DNA from: Telluribacter humicola
GTDB lineage: Bacteria; Bacteroidota; Bacteroidia; Cytophagales; Spirosomataceae
Reading direction: 5' to 3'
Assembly (NCBI RefSeq): GCF_017355935.1
Contig: NZ_JAFIQT010000002.1
Coordinates: forward strand, 434,001-498,000
Length of the DNA: 64,000 nt
Shown here: piece by piece, positions 44,672-53,965 of the stretch
Layout: every line of letters starts with the position of its first letter
Numbering within the stretch: the stretch's first letter is position 1
The notes under the pieces: generated by a model
Told to the model about the DNA's origin: nothing
The model's input: only the letters and a program-made list of their open reading frames with translations
Databases searched by the model: none
Position numbers and translations under genes: made by a program

Positions 44672-45751
44672 TTAAGCCAGACGGTTGATGCAGTTGAGGT
44701 CTTCAAATGCAACTTTCAGACGATCAGCCATGCTTTCTTCGCCCTTACGTAGCCATACGCGTGGGTCGTAGTACTTCTTGTTAGGAGCATCATCACCCTC
44801 AGGGTTACCCAGCTGAGTCTGCAGATACGCTTCTTTTGCGTGGTAGTACTTCAGGATACCTTCCCAGGTAGACCACTGCATATCAGTATCGATGTTCATC
44901 TTGATGGCACCGTACTCGATCGCCTCACGGATCTCTTCGCGGCTTGAACCTGATCCTCCGTGGAATACGAAGTTAACGGGCAGAGCCTCCGTGTTGAACT
45001 TCTGCTGGATAAACTCCTGTGAGTTTTTCAGGATTTTCGGCTCAAGCTTAACGTTACCCGGCTTATATACACCATGTACGTTACCAAAAGCAGCCGCAAT
45101 AGTGAAGTTAGGAGAAATCTTCAGCAGCTCTTCGTACGCGTAAGCTACTTCCTCGGGCTGAGTATATAGTTTGGAGCTATCCACGTCGCTGTTATCCACG
45201 CCGTCTTCTTCTCCACCTGTTACACCTAGCTCGATTTCGATTGTCATGCCCATTTTAGCCATGCGCTCGAAGTACTTGCAAGAGATCTCGATATTCTCTT
45301 CCAGAGGCTCTTCCGACAGGTCAAGCATGTGTGAGCTGTAAAGGGGCTTCCCGTGTTGATCGAAGTAGCGCTCACCAGCTTCCAGCAGGCCGTCGATCCA
45401 GGGCAGGAGCTTCTTGGCGCAGTGGTCAGTATGCAGGATTACGGGTACTCCGTACAGGGCAGCCATCTGATGAACGTGCATCGCGCCTGAGATACCTCCG
45501 GCGATAGCAGCCTGCTGATTTGTATTGGATAAGCTCTTACCAGCGTAGAAGCTGGCACCACCGTTGGAAAACTGGATAATGACAGGGCTATTCACCGCGC
45601 GGGCGGTTTCGAGTACAGCATTTACAGAGTTAGTTCCGACTACATTGACGGCGGGTAGGGCGTAGTTGTTTTCGTTGGCATGACGGAAGATTTCACTTAC
45701 TCCCTCGCCCGTTACTACTCCGGGCTGAAAGCGGGTCATGGTTTCGCTCAT
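44672..45751 (-). CDS. fbaA: Class II fructose-bisphosphate aldolase
   Basis: The protein has 359 residues, the normal length of class IIA enzymes. YALPAVNVVGTNSVNAVLET starts the TIM barrel. VPVILHTDHCAKKLLPWID holds the catalytic Asp 109 and the zinc ligand His 110. IEIELGVTGGEEDGVDNSD and FGNVHGVYKPGNVKL, then NFVFHGGSGSSREEI, carry further metal and phosphate ligands. It splits fructose 1,6-bisphosphate in glycolysis and makes it in gluconeogenesis. It is monocistronic with its own terminator. Confidence 0.96.
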   Translation of the reverse strand: MSETMTRFQPGVVTGEGVSEIFRHANENNYALPAVNVVGTNSVNAVLETARAVNSPVIIQFSNGGASFYAGKSLSNTNQQAAIAGGISGAMHVHQMAALYGVPVILHTDHCAKKLLPWIDGLLEAGERYFDQHGKPLYSSHMLDLSEEPLEENIEISCKYFERMAKMGMTIEIELGVTGGEEDGVDNSDVDSSKLYTQPEEVAYAYEELLKISPNFTIAAAFGNVHGVYKPGNVKLEPKILKNSQEFIQQKFNTEALPVNFVFHGGSGSSREEIREAIEYGAIKMNIDTDMQWSTWEGILKYYHAKEAYLQTQLGNPEGDDAPNKKYYDPRVWLRKGEESMADRLKVAFEDLNCINRLA

Positions 45752-45904
45752 GGTAATTAAAGAGATTATTTCAAGAAATAATTTTGTAAAACTGGCTTAT
45801 GGCCAAATTTTAGCTATCCGTTGCAAGTTAGCTATTTTCAGGGATAATGAAGCACATTCTGACTGTTATTGGTAGTGTAAACTAGCCATGCGGTGGAGTC
45901 GCAG

Positions 45905-45933
45905 TTGAGTTTCACCCAATCTGTATATCTTTG
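45905..45933 (+). promoter_or_regulatory. Promoter of the small membrane protein / CNNM operon
   Basis: TTG (45905-45907), 18 bases, then TATCTTTG (45926-45933), matching the Bacteroidota TTG / TAnnTTTG consensus. It lies about 80 bases before the first ATG. Confidence 0.5.
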
Positions 45934-46011
45934 GCGGTAACAAGGCCGGACCGTTTGTTGTTTTTACCAAAAGTACCCTATGCCTTTATGGTCCTAACAG
46001 AGTAGTTTCTC

Positions 46012-46266
46012 ATGAATCCAAAATTGATCAAAACCCTTCTCATTGCCGGTGCTATCGGCTTTTTTATTATGTGGGTACTCGAGCTTCAGCGTACCGATAT
46101 GAAGAATAGCTACTGGCTTATTCTGTTGTGTATTACCTGTCTGCTCTCATTTCAGTACTATAGGATCAAGCGGGGCGAAACGGGAGTACCTACGGGCGAA
46201 AAACCAAAGGATACCGGTACGACGGGTACCAAAAAAGCATCGCCTACCAAACGTAAAAGGAAATGA
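46012..46266 (+). CDS. Small membrane protein, first gene of CNNM operon
   Basis: The protein has 84 residues with two hydrophobic helices (LIKTLLIAGAIGFFIMWVLE and SYWLILLCITCLLSFQYY) and a basic Lys/Thr-rich tail (TGTKKASPTKRKRK). No family is recognised. Its stop overlaps the start of the CNNM/CorC gene by 4 bases (ATGA), so the two are cotranslated. Confidence 0.78.
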   Translation: MNPKLIKTLLIAGAIGFFIMWVLELQRTDMKNSYWLILLCITCLLSFQYYRIKRGETGVPTGEKPKDTGTTGTKKASPTKRKRK

Positions 46267-47453
46267 TAGTACCTCAGTTGATATTGGTAATCCTGTTTTT
46301 TCTGCTGGCCGGCTACTATGGCGCCGTTCGGGCCCTGCTGCTCGAGGCTCCCTTTGACTGGCACCGGCTCCGGCATGAGGACGATCCTCATTTTCACAAG
46401 GCCGTATATTGGCGCCGGATGCTCAGGATGGCCCGGTTGCTGGTAGTAGCGCTGGGCTGTTTCTTCCTGGTGGCGGCTGGTTATTCCCTGCTTACTCTTG
46501 ATCTGCAGCTGCATCCGGCACTGGCCGTGCTGGTACTGTTGCTGGTGGCACTGGTACTATGGTTATCGTCTTATATGCTATGGATGAATGTAGGACGTAA
46601 GAGACATTACCGCATTGAAGCTTTTCCGATCCGGTTTGCCGAATGGACACTGACCCCTGTTTACTGGCTGCTCGAGCCTTTTATTAGTGAGAAGTTGGGG
46701 GACGGTAAAGCTACCAGTGCACGTGACGAAACGGCTTCGGCTGATGATCCCGAGTTTGAGGACCACAGCATTGAAGAGCGGATGTTTATCAACGCGCTGG
46801 ACTTTAAAGATGTGCGTATCCGGGATTGTATGATTCCGCGTACCGAAATATCGGCCGTGAGTCTGGAAGATTCCATTGAGGACCTGCGGCAGGCATTCAT
46901 CACCAGCGGACACTCCAAGATTATCGTCTACCGCGACTCGGTGGATGAGGTAGTAGGGTACTGCCACTCACTGGCGTTGTTTCGCAAGCCCAAGGAGATC
47001 AGCAGCATTATTACACCTATCCTGATTGTGCCCGAAGCCATGCCGGCCAGCGACCTCATGCTGCGCTTCCTTGAAGAGCGTAAAAGCCTGGCCCTGGTCG
47101 TGGATGAATTTGGAGGTACCTCGGGTCTGGTGAGCGTGGAGGATGTTGTGGAGCAGATATTCGGAGAAATTCAGGATGAATATGATAGTACCGAGGACTG
47201 GACGGAACGCCAGATGGATGAGAATATCTTTATATTCAGTGCCCGTCACGAAATAGATTATCTTAATGATAAGTACGATTGGGAACTACCCGAAGGTGAC
47301 TACGACACGCTGGCAGGCCTGCTGATCAATATCCACGGGGACTTACCTAAGGTCAATGACGAAATCAGCCTTCCGCCTTACAGGTTCAAGATCGTATCCA
47401 TGCAGGATACCCGTATCGAACTGGTACGACTGACGATTGAGGATACGCAGTAG
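46263..47453 (+). CDS. CNNM/CorC (hemolysin) family transporter, GldE-like
   Basis: The protein has 396 residues. The N-terminal part has about three or four membrane helices. Then come two CBS domains (about 175-290; FKDVRIRDCMIPRTEISAVS with the MIPR motif and ALVVDEFGGTSGLVSVEDVV) and the CorC/HlyC domain (about 305-395). Members move or control Mg2+ and related ions; in gliding Bacteroidota the relative GldE supports motility. Which role applies here is not decidable from sequence. Confidence 0.87.
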   Translation: MIVPQLILVILFFLLAGYYGAVRALLLEAPFDWHRLRHEDDPHFHKAVYWRRMLRMARLLVVALGCFFLVAAGYSLLTLDLQLHPALAVLVLLLVALVLWLSSYMLWMNVGRKRHYRIEAFPIRFAEWTLTPVYWLLEPFISEKLGDGKATSARDETASADDPEFEDHSIEERMFINALDFKDVRIRDCMIPRTEISAVSLEDSIEDLRQAFITSGHSKIIVYRDSVDEVVGYCHSLALFRKPKEISSIITPILIVPEAMPASDLMLRFLEERKSLALVVDEFGGTSGLVSVEDVVEQIFGEIQDEYDSTEDWTERQMDENIFIFSARHEIDYLNDKYDWELPEGDYDTLAGLLINIHGDLPKVNDEISLPPYRFKIVSMQDTRIELVRLTIEDTQ

Positions 47454-47472
47454 GAGAGTTATTCCTGCATAT

Positions 47473-47513
47473 AGCAAGAGGGGCTGCGCATTAGTTGCGC
47501 AGCCCCTCTTGCT
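47473..47513. terminator. Strong terminator between converging genes
   Basis: An 18-bp perfect stem, AGCAAGAGGGGCTGCGCA with its inverse, around TTAGT. It serves the CNNM gene and possibly the YsnF gene on the other strand. Confidence 0.88.
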
Positions 47514-47533
47514 GTCAAGGTTGAAGTACTATA

Positions 47534-48442
47534 CTAGTTCTTGCGATTATCCCGGTTCAGGGTATTATCGTTTGTTAGATGATCGTCGCTGTCATTTCGC
47601 AGCTGCTCAACATCTACTTCCTGCTTTCTTACTGTATCACGGATGGTTTCATCACGAACTTCTACTTCCTTGTTCAGTGAAACTTCTTCCACTACCCGTG
47701 CTTCTTTGGCTACTACCGGTACTTCGGCTCGTTCTGTCATCGAAACTTCACCTTCTTTGAAGGTACCTAGTTCGGCATCCGTAGCGGCACGATTAACCGG
47801 AGTACGATTAACTGTTACATGTTCTTTACGCAGACGCAGATGCTCCTCAACAGGACGCTCAATAATGCGGCTTCTCAGTCGAACTCCACCAGTCTGCACA
47901 GTACGCTTGCCTACCTGCAGATTCTCTTCAACTACTTTCATAGAGGCTGAATCTCTGTCTGTACCGCGTCCTGTAGTCAGGTCGTTGTTCACACGACCGG
48001 TGGTACCGGTGGCAGGATCAATTTCCATGTTTGTATATCCTTCACGATGGGTCGTAGTTCCTGTTGTTCCTGCGTAGCCATACTGTGCTGCCCGATCATC
48101 TATATCAATAGCACCGGCATCATCCAGGATATCGGCCGCCCGCTCCGCTTCTTCTCTGGAATCAGCATGTACGGTTACGATACAGCCACTCTTTCGGGCC
48201 ACGTGGGTTAATTTATCGGCATTATCATCATAGGTATCTCCAAAAAGGGAACGGAAAAAATGCCCGATAGAATCTTCTTTGTGATCGTTATCTCTATCAG
48301 TACTGGTATGCTGGGTATCATACCCTTCATGTCTGTCTGAAATATCTATTCTTGAACGGTCAAAACCGCGCTCTACTAATTTGTTCTCTGCATTCCTTGC
48401 CTCCTCAGAGGAGTCAAACATGCCTACGATGGTCTGTCTCAT
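47534..48442 (-). CDS. Stress protein with YsnF/AvaK (DUF2382) domain
   Basis: The protein has 302 residues. The N-terminal domain (MRQTIVGMFDSSEEARNAEN, about 1-110) resembles general stress protein 17M and ends with a conserved GCIVTVHADSREEAERAADI. The YsnF/AvaK domain (about 165-290) has SMKVVEENLQVGKRTVQTGG and VRLRSRIIERPVEEHLRLRK, then VNRTPVNRAATDAE. This architecture is linked to oxidative or desiccation stress in several bacteria. It lies 53 bases after a second YsnF gene on the same strand, so they likely form an operon. Confidence 0.85.
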   Translation of the reverse strand: MRQTIVGMFDSSEEARNAENKLVERGFDRSRIDISDRHEGYDTQHTSTDRDNDHKEDSIGHFFRSLFGDTYDDNADKLTHVARKSGCIVTVHADSREEAERAADILDDAGAIDIDDRAAQYGYAGTTGTTTHREGYTNMEIDPATGTTGRVNNDLTTGRGTDRDSASMKVVEENLQVGKRTVQTGGVRLRSRIIERPVEEHLRLRKEHVTVNRTPVNRAATDAELGTFKEGEVSMTERAEVPVVAKEARVVEEVSLNKEVEVRDETIRDTVRKQEVDVEQLRNDSDDHLTNDNTLNRDNRKN

Positions 48443-48495
48443 AACTTTTCTTTCTTTAAGGTTTAGTTTAACATTATTTAATTTACCAGGTTAAG

Positions 48496-48960
48496 CTACT
48501 CCTTGTCTGAAAGAGTACTATTCGAGTCAGGATCACTTCTGCTGACGGTCACTTCTTCTTTTCTGAGAATTACCGTGGTATGGTAAGGTTTTTCAGTCTG
48601 CCTTTTCGTTATATGCAGCTCTTCAACCAGAAGCAAACGTTTTTCTACCACTAGCACCTCTTTGTAAACGGGCACGATCATGGTATCGCCTTCGTGACGT
48701 ACGCCGGGCGGCTGATCCTTGATATACTCATTGATCTCTACCCGTTCTACCTGTATGTCGTCAAATTTGAAGGTCCCCTCAACGGTTTCTTCGTGTTCCA
48801 CCGTTTTTTTAGAGACCGTCACTTTTCCGGTTTCTATTACTTTCCGGTCCAGATGAACGCTTTCCTCAACTACCGGAATCACTATGGATTCTTTCTCAAG
48901 TTCTCCGTTTGTAGGTTCGCTTTGTTGACCCTCCTTTGACGCCTCTTTCGTATCTTTCAT
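48496..48960 (-). CDS. YsnF/AvaK (DUF2382) domain protein
   Basis: The protein has 154 residues with only the YsnF/AvaK domain: SIVIPVVEESVHLDRKVIET then GKVTVSKKTVEHEETVEG and later EVLVVEKRLLLVEELHITKR. It is highly charged and cytoplasmic. It is the upstream partner of the longer YsnF protein. The region 48961-49286 beyond it holds only a terminator for the facing GMC gene and no other feature I can see. Confidence 0.82.
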   Translation of the reverse strand: MKDTKEASKEGQQSEPTNGELEKESIVIPVVEESVHLDRKVIETGKVTVSKKTVEHEETVEGTFKFDDIQVERVEINEYIKDQPPGVRHEGDTMIVPVYKEVLVVEKRLLLVEELHITKRQTEKPYHTTVILRKEEVTVSRSDPDSNSTLSDKE

Positions 48961-49239
48961 GGTAACAATTGAGTAAGCTTTTCTAAACTATACTCTTAAA
49001 ATATCGTACCCTCAGGCTATTCTGTCTTTAAAGGCTTATACGCAGTGTTTTGTAACCGGTAGTGCGTAGCTAGTTCCACGATTAGTACAAATAGGTACCT
49101 AGGGAATTCTTTTTCTGTTTCTGTAAGGCCACAGGAATAGGCAGAGCAGCTGCCTGGTCTACCGGCTGTACGGACACAAGTCAGATATTCAATACATTAT
49201 TCGTAGCCGCCAGAGTGTAAGGTGCAGGTGAAAGCAAAG

Positions 49240-49266
49240 AAGCCCGTCCCGATGGGGGACGGGCTT
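49240..49266 (-). terminator. Terminator of the GMC oxidoreductase gene
   Basis: AAGCCCGTCCC and GGGACGGGCTT pair around GATGG, followed on the minus strand by a purine- and T-containing tail. It lies 21 bases past the stop. Confidence 0.75.
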
Positions 49267-49286
49267 GTCTCTGTACTAGTCTGTAT

Positions 49287-50999
49287 TTATAGCTCCAGTG
49301 CCTTCATCTGTTTGACGGCGTAGTCTGCCGCACGGGCTGTAAGAGCCATGTAGGTCAGCGAGGGGTTCTGGGTGGAGGTAGAGGTCATGCAGGAGCCGTC
49401 GGTAACAAATACATTCTTACAGCTATGCAACTGATTCCACTTGTTCAGGAGTGATGTCTTCGGGTCGCCTCCCATGCGTACACCACCCATTTCGTGGTTT
49501 TCGTTGCCGGGGGTACGTTTGGTATCAACAGGCCTTATGTTGGTAAAGCCCGCCTTCTCGTACATTTCCGTAAATTGCTCGTGAAAATCTTTGAGCATCC
49601 GGGCGTCGTTGTCGTCGTACCCGATTGAGATGCGTAGCTGGGGCAGACCGTATAGATCCGTTAGCTGCTTATCCAACTGGACGGTACTGCTCTCCTTAGG
49701 AATGGTTTCTCCCATCATACCGGCATAGATCTGCCAGTTGCCCAATTGAGTATTATGCAGATTTTCTTTAAGCGCCAAGCCGAGCCCTTCCTGGCGCTGG
49801 TAGGTACCACGTGTAGCGGAGAACGAAGCCGCGTAGCCCCGGAGGAAATCGGTCTCCTGCTTGTATACATTACGGAAGCGGGGGATGTAGCTGCTGTTGG
49901 GACGACGGCCATCATTGGTTGTATCAAGCTGTCCCTCGTACTCGGCCAGTACCCGCCCCCGGTAGCTGTGGAAGGCCATGTACTTGCCCAACAGTCCATT
50001 GTCATTGCTGAGCCCGATGGGGAAGCGGCTGGAGGTGGAGTTGAGCAGAATCAAATTAGTATTGAGTGGCGAAGCATTTACAAAGATGATGCGGGCGTAG
50101 AACTCGATCATCTCTTTGGTGTGGGCATCAACCACGCGTACACCCGTGGCCTTACCCTTCTTATCGTCGTAAATAATAGAGTGTACTACCGAGTGGGGGC
50201 GCAGGGTCATGTTACCCGTTTTGGCAGCCCAGGGGATTGTGGTAGAGTTACTGCTATAGTACCCTCCAAACGGGCACCCCCGGTCGCAGAGGGTACGGTG
50301 CTGGCACTGGGCCCGGCCCTGCTGGTGGTGGATCGGCTGCGGCTGGGTCAGGTGAGCGGCCCGGCCAATGATGACGTGTCTATCCTTATATAGCTGGGAT
50401 ACCTGCTTCTGAAAGTGCTTCTCTACACAGCTCATTTCGTGCGGAGGCAGAAACTCGCCATCGGGTAGGGTAGGCAAGCCATCCTTATTACCCGTAATGC
50501 CCGCGAATTTTTCTACGTAGCTGTACCAGGGAGCCAGGTCGGCGTAGCGGATGGGCCAGTCGACAGCAAAGCCATCGCGAGCCGGTCCCTCAAAATCAAA
50601 GTCACTCCAGCGCTGGGTCTGCCGCCCCCAAATCAATGAACGACCACCCACCTGGTAGGCTTTGATCCAGTCGTAGGGGCGGTCCTGGATGTACTCCTGT
50701 TCGGCGTCTTTGGTAAAGAAGTGGGCGGAATCTTCCCGGAAAGCATAGTTCTTACTGCCAATGGGGTAGTCTTTCAGAATGGCCAGGGGTACCCGGCCGC
50801 GGTGCTCCAGTTCCCAGGGATTCAGGTTGGTAGTGGGGTAGTCGGTTACGTGTTTTACATCGCGCCCACGCTCCAGTACCAGCGTTTTTAGCCCCTTTTC
50901 AGAAAGCTCTTTCGCCGCCCATCCTCCACTGATCCCCGAGCCAATCACAATGGCATCGTAGGTACGGGCTTTGGTGCTATCTATATGAATATAAGACAC
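49287..50999 (-). CDS. GMC family oxidoreductase
   Basis: The protein has 570 residues. YDAIVIGSGISGGWAAKELS with the GxGxxG FAD motif (about 14-33) opens it. VGGRSLIWGRQTQRWSDFDF and a Cys-rich stretch QHRTLCDRGCPFGGYYSS are typical of this FAD-dependent subgroup, and NVFVTDGSCMTSTSTQNPSL then TYMALTARAADYAV is the C-terminal domain with the conserved Asn. No signal peptide or gluconate-dehydrogenase subunit-3 partner gene is adjacent. It oxidises an alcohol or sugar. Confidence 0.88.
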   Translation of the reverse strand: MSYIHIDSTKARTYDAIVIGSGISGGWAAKELSEKGLKTLVLERGRDVKHVTDYPTTNLNPWELEHRGRVPLAILKDYPIGSKNYAFREDSAHFFTKDAEQEYIQDRPYDWIKAYQVGGRSLIWGRQTQRWSDFDFEGPARDGFAVDWPIRYADLAPWYSYVEKFAGITGNKDGLPTLPDGEFLPPHEMSCVEKHFQKQVSQLYKDRHVIIGRAAHLTQPQPIHHQQGRAQCQHRTLCDRGCPFGGYYSSNSTTIPWAAKTGNMTLRPHSVVHSIIYDDKKGKATGVRVVDAHTKEMIEFYARIIFVNASPLNTNLILLNSTSSRFPIGLSNDNGLLGKYMAFHSYRGRVLAEYEGQLDTTNDGRRPNSSYIPRFRNVYKQETDFLRGYAASFSATRGTYQRQEGLGLALKENLHNTQLGNWQIYAGMMGETIPKESSTVQLDKQLTDLYGLPQLRISIGYDDNDARMLKDFHEQFTEMYEKAGFTNIRPVDTKRTPGNENHEMGGVRMGGDPKTSLLNKWNQLHSCKNVFVTDGSCMTSTSTQNPSLTYMALTARAADYAVKQMKALEL

Positions 51000-51170
51000 G
51001 TTTGAATTATGACCGGGTCGCCGGTGCGATTATGAATGCTGGATTAGGAATTAAAGTCTGCTATAAAAGCAAAAGAAGCCAGGCTTAAGTTTCTAACTAG
51101 TTAATTTTCTGTTAGTAACTGCCCCCTTCACTCAATCATAACCCACCGCGCGGCGGCAGCTCATTCACCA

Positions 51171-52013
51171 TTATAAAACAAGCCAGGGCATGACGAATAC
51201 GAGTTCGCCCCAGATGCGGAAGCGTTCATTAGCAATGATCTTCTCCGGATTTCGCCACATCCAGAGGTGTACCAGCGACATGCTCAGCAGGATGATTGCC
51301 AGCCTTTGTACGTAACGGTAATCAGTCATGAGGCAGACCGTGACGCAGGTTATCGCCGCTACGATGGTAATACCTTTCAGTACTTTCATGGTGTTAGCGC
51401 GTTTCAGCCAGCGGGCCAGGTTGTAGGACTCGCGGTACTTGATGGCCTCAAAGTGGGAGAAGAGTAGCAGGCTCTGAACAGTAATGAGATAAAACAGGAT
51501 ACCCAGTACAATGCTCTCCCAGGTTACCTCATACCCCAGAAACCACGTACTGGCCCATACACCGCAGGCATAAATAAGTGAGGTAATGGGCTCCTTCATA
51601 GCCTGACGGTGACTCTTGATGGGTAGTTTGGAAACTCCCCATAGGTATAGCGCCACAAAGGCTACCATACCGCCCCCAAACTTCCAGAGGTCGCTAGGGA
51701 TGAGCCACGAAAGTGCGGTTGCCACAACAAAAGTCCCGATCACAAGCCGCCAGACCAGGGGCTCGTATTCGCGGTTGAATTGGTGTCGCTGAGTTTTGGG
51801 TTTTTCTGTTCGTCGGTTGTCCAGCAGGTGGTCCAGCGAATAAACTCCCAGTACCACCAGTCCCAATATGATAGTCACCCATACGTTGAGGGGCGTGCGG
51901 CCGGTGGGCAGGCGGCTGGCCGCGATATGCGATACCACGGCCCCGGCCACTACATCAAGACTTAACCAATGCAGGTGAATAGGCTGAAAACGATAGGGTG
52001 TATGCTCAGGCAT
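51171..52013 (-). CDS. UbiA-like membrane protein
   Basis: The protein has 280 residues with about eight TM helices. GVYSLDHLLDNRRTEKPKTQ holds Asp 61 and Asp 65, a DxxxD pattern like the Mg2+ prenyl-diphosphate site of UbiA prenyltransferases. A second aspartate-rich loop is not clear, so the assignment is tentative. It would act in the inner membrane. It lies 29 bases after the MOSC gene on the same strand and probably belongs to its operon. Confidence 0.6.
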   Translation of the reverse strand: MPEHTPYRFQPIHLHWLSLDVVAGAVVSHIAASRLPTGRTPLNVWVTIILGLVVLGVYSLDHLLDNRRTEKPKTQRHQFNREYEPLVWRLVIGTFVVATALSWLIPSDLWKFGGGMVAFVALYLWGVSKLPIKSHRQAMKEPITSLIYACGVWASTWFLGYEVTWESIVLGILFYLITVQSLLLFSHFEAIKYRESYNLARWLKRANTMKVLKGITIVAAITCVTVCLMTDYRYVQRLAIILLSMSLVHLWMWRNPEKIIANERFRIWGELVFVMPWLVL

Positions 52014-52042
52014 TGTAATTATGTTCCTATAAAAGCCTACTC

Positions 52043-52843
52043 TTATATAATCTGTATCGGGTCACCTACGGCAATCTGTCCGGTGGTATGGGTCAGCAGA
52101 TTTTGTCCAAAGTATATCTTATTGTTCCGTTTACGGTAGGTTGCCAGTGTCTTCAGGGGCTCGGGCCCGGTCTGGGCCGTCTCCGGGTCAACGGTGGTAA
52201 GTACGCAGCGGGCGCAGGGTTTGACTAATTGAAATGAAAGGGCTCCTACCTGAATATCCTTCCAGCTATCCTCGGCAAAAGGAGCAGCTCCCGTAACAAC
52301 CAGGTTGGGACGAAAGCGACGCATACTGATCGACTCGGGCAGACGGCTGTTTAGTTCATCAAGGGATGATTGCCCGATCAGCAGGAAGGGGTAGCCATCC
52401 GCAAAGCTTACGTTCTCTTCATCCTTAGCGTATCTCGGATCAACGCGACGCTCGGTGGAGTCGGGCATATACACCAGCCTGACCGGACGCTCCAGCCTGG
52501 TACTAAGCCACTGGTCGGCCTGATCTGATACGGTCAGGGCCTCTACCTCGTGGTCGTCCCAGATACTTACCTGTAGTACCTCTTTGCTAACAGGTTGCAT
52601 GGGTACTTCGAGTACATCGGCCGGATTGGTACGATCTATTACCAGTAGGCGCTCCTGATCCAGCGTTACGTCCAGCAGGGCCATGCGGTGCAGGCTGCGT
52701 TGGGTCACAAAGCGATTATCTTCGTCGACGATCATCCAGCGCCGATCGTACTGAAGGCCACGTAGCTGTACATGAGCTTCATCCAGGCGAATGCCGCCCA
52801 GCGACTTGATCGGGTATATCCAGATTTCAGATAGAGTCAGCAA
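52043..52843 (-). CDS. MOSC domain protein (YcbX-like)
   Basis: The protein has 266 residues. The MOSC N-terminal beta-barrel begins LSEIWIYPIKSLGGIRLDEA. The MOSC domain has RRFRPNLVVTGAAPFAEDSW and the conserved Cys region KPCARCVLTTVDPETAQTGP, where the Cys binds the molybdenum-cofactor sulfur. Related YcbX and mARC proteins reduce N-hydroxylated compounds. It lies 49 bases after tsaD on the same strand and is likely cotranscribed with it. Confidence 0.9.
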   Translation of the reverse strand: MLTLSEIWIYPIKSLGGIRLDEAHVQLRGLQYDRRWMIVDEDNRFVTQRSLHRMALLDVTLDQERLLVIDRTNPADVLEVPMQPVSKEVLQVSIWDDHEVEALTVSDQADQWLSTRLERPVRLVYMPDSTERRVDPRYAKDEENVSFADGYPFLLIGQSSLDELNSRLPESISMRRFRPNLVVTGAAPFAEDSWKDIQVGALSFQLVKPCARCVLTTVDPETAQTGPEPLKTLATYRKRNNKIYFGQNLLTHTTGQIAVGDPIQII

Positions 52844-52892
52844 GGAGTTTATGAGTTAAGAGTGTATGAGTTTATGTGAAATTGCGTGGAAC

Positions 52893-53891
52893 CTAAAACT
52901 CCATGCGGGCCAGGGGGCTTACCTTCTGGTCCGTAAAGTCATTCTGCAGGTACTTGTAATGAGCAGCGATAGCGATCATGGCCGCATTGTCAGTACAGTA
53001 CTCAAAGCGTGGAATGTAGACGTTCCAGCCCATCTCTTCCCCCAGCTCCGTCAGGCTCTTACGCAGCCCCGAATTGGCCGACACTCCTCCCGCAATGGCT
53101 ATCTCACGGATACCGGTTTCCTTCGCGGCTCTTTTCAGCTTTTTGAGCAGTATTCTGACCAGTGTATGCTGGATACTGGCACAGATGTCCGGTAGGTTTT
53201 CCTGCACAAAGTTAGGGTTCTCTCTGGTCTTCTTTTGCAGAAAATACATGAACGACGTCTTGATACCGCTGAACGAGTAGTCCAGGCCGGGCATCTCGAC
53301 GGGCGGAAATTCAAACGCCAGCGGATTGCCCTGCTGCGCGTACTTATCGATCAGCGGGCCACCCGGATAGGGCAGGTCAAGGAGCTTGGCCGTTTTGTCA
53401 AAGGCTTCGCCCACGGCATCATCCATCGTCTGACCTATAATCTCCATGTCGAGATAGTCACGCACCTTTACGATCTGGGTATGGCCGCCACTGACGGTCA
53501 GGCACAGGAAGGGGAAGCATGGCTTGGGGTCTTCAATGAAGTGAGCCAGTACGTGCGCCTGCATGTGATGGACGTCGATCAGGGGTATGTTCAGGCCCAG
53601 CGCCATGGCTTTGGCGAAGGAAGTTCCTACCAGTAAGGCACCCAAAAGACCCGGCCCGCGCGTAAAAGCTATGGCATGCAGGTCTTTTTTAGTTACTTTT
53701 GCGTCACTAAGCGCTCTTTCAACAACCGGCAGTACATGCTGTTGGTGGGCTCTTGAAGCCAGCTCGGGTACTACGCCACCATACTGTTGGTGAATGAGCT
53801 GGGTTGCAACAACATTAGAACAGATTTTGCCGTTAGATATGACAGCTGCCGAGGTTTCGTCGCAGGACGACTCTATGGCTAGAATATTCAT
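52893..53891 (-). CDS. tsaD: tRNA threonylcarbamoyladenosine synthase subunit TsaD
   Basis: The protein has 332 residues. ILAIESSCDETSAAVI opens the ASKHA fold. The metal site is His 109 and His 113 in HHMQAHVLAHF, and VSGGHTQIV and GGPLIDKYA, then AIAGGVSANSGLRKSL and YCTDNAAMIAIAA, are conserved. With TsaB and TsaE it makes t6A at position 37 of ANN-decoding tRNAs. A TAAATTTG -7 element on the minus strand (53919-53912) precedes it. It is probably the first gene of a tsaD-MOSC-UbiA-like operon. Confidence 0.96.
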   Translation of the reverse strand: MNILAIESSCDETSAAVISNGKICSNVVATQLIHQQYGGVVPELASRAHQQHVLPVVERALSDAKVTKKDLHAIAFTRGPGLLGALLVGTSFAKAMALGLNIPLIDVHHMQAHVLAHFIEDPKPCFPFLCLTVSGGHTQIVKVRDYLDMEIIGQTMDDAVGEAFDKTAKLLDLPYPGGPLIDKYAQQGNPLAFEFPPVEMPGLDYSFSGIKTSFMYFLQKKTRENPNFVQENLPDICASIQHTLVRILLKKLKRAAKETGIREIAIAGGVSANSGLRKSLTELGEEMGWNVYIPRFEYCTDNAAMIAIAAHYKYLQNDFTDQKVSPLARMEF

Positions 53892-53903
53892 GTAAATAGG
53901 TAA

Positions 53904-53919
53904 AATTTGTACAAATTTA
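53904..53919. promoter_or_regulatory. Palindrome with tsaD -7 element between tsaD and the TamB gene
   Basis: AAATTTGTACAAATTT is a perfect 16-bp palindrome. Its minus-strand reading, extended one base, contains TAAATTTG, a TAnnTTTG -7 element for tsaD at 53919-53912. The site lies 13-28 bases from the tsaD ATG and about 50 before the TamB-like ATG. Confidence 0.5.
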
Positions 53920-53965
53920 CATAAATTACTCCAAGTCGGGATAGTGGATGGTCCTGAATCAATAG

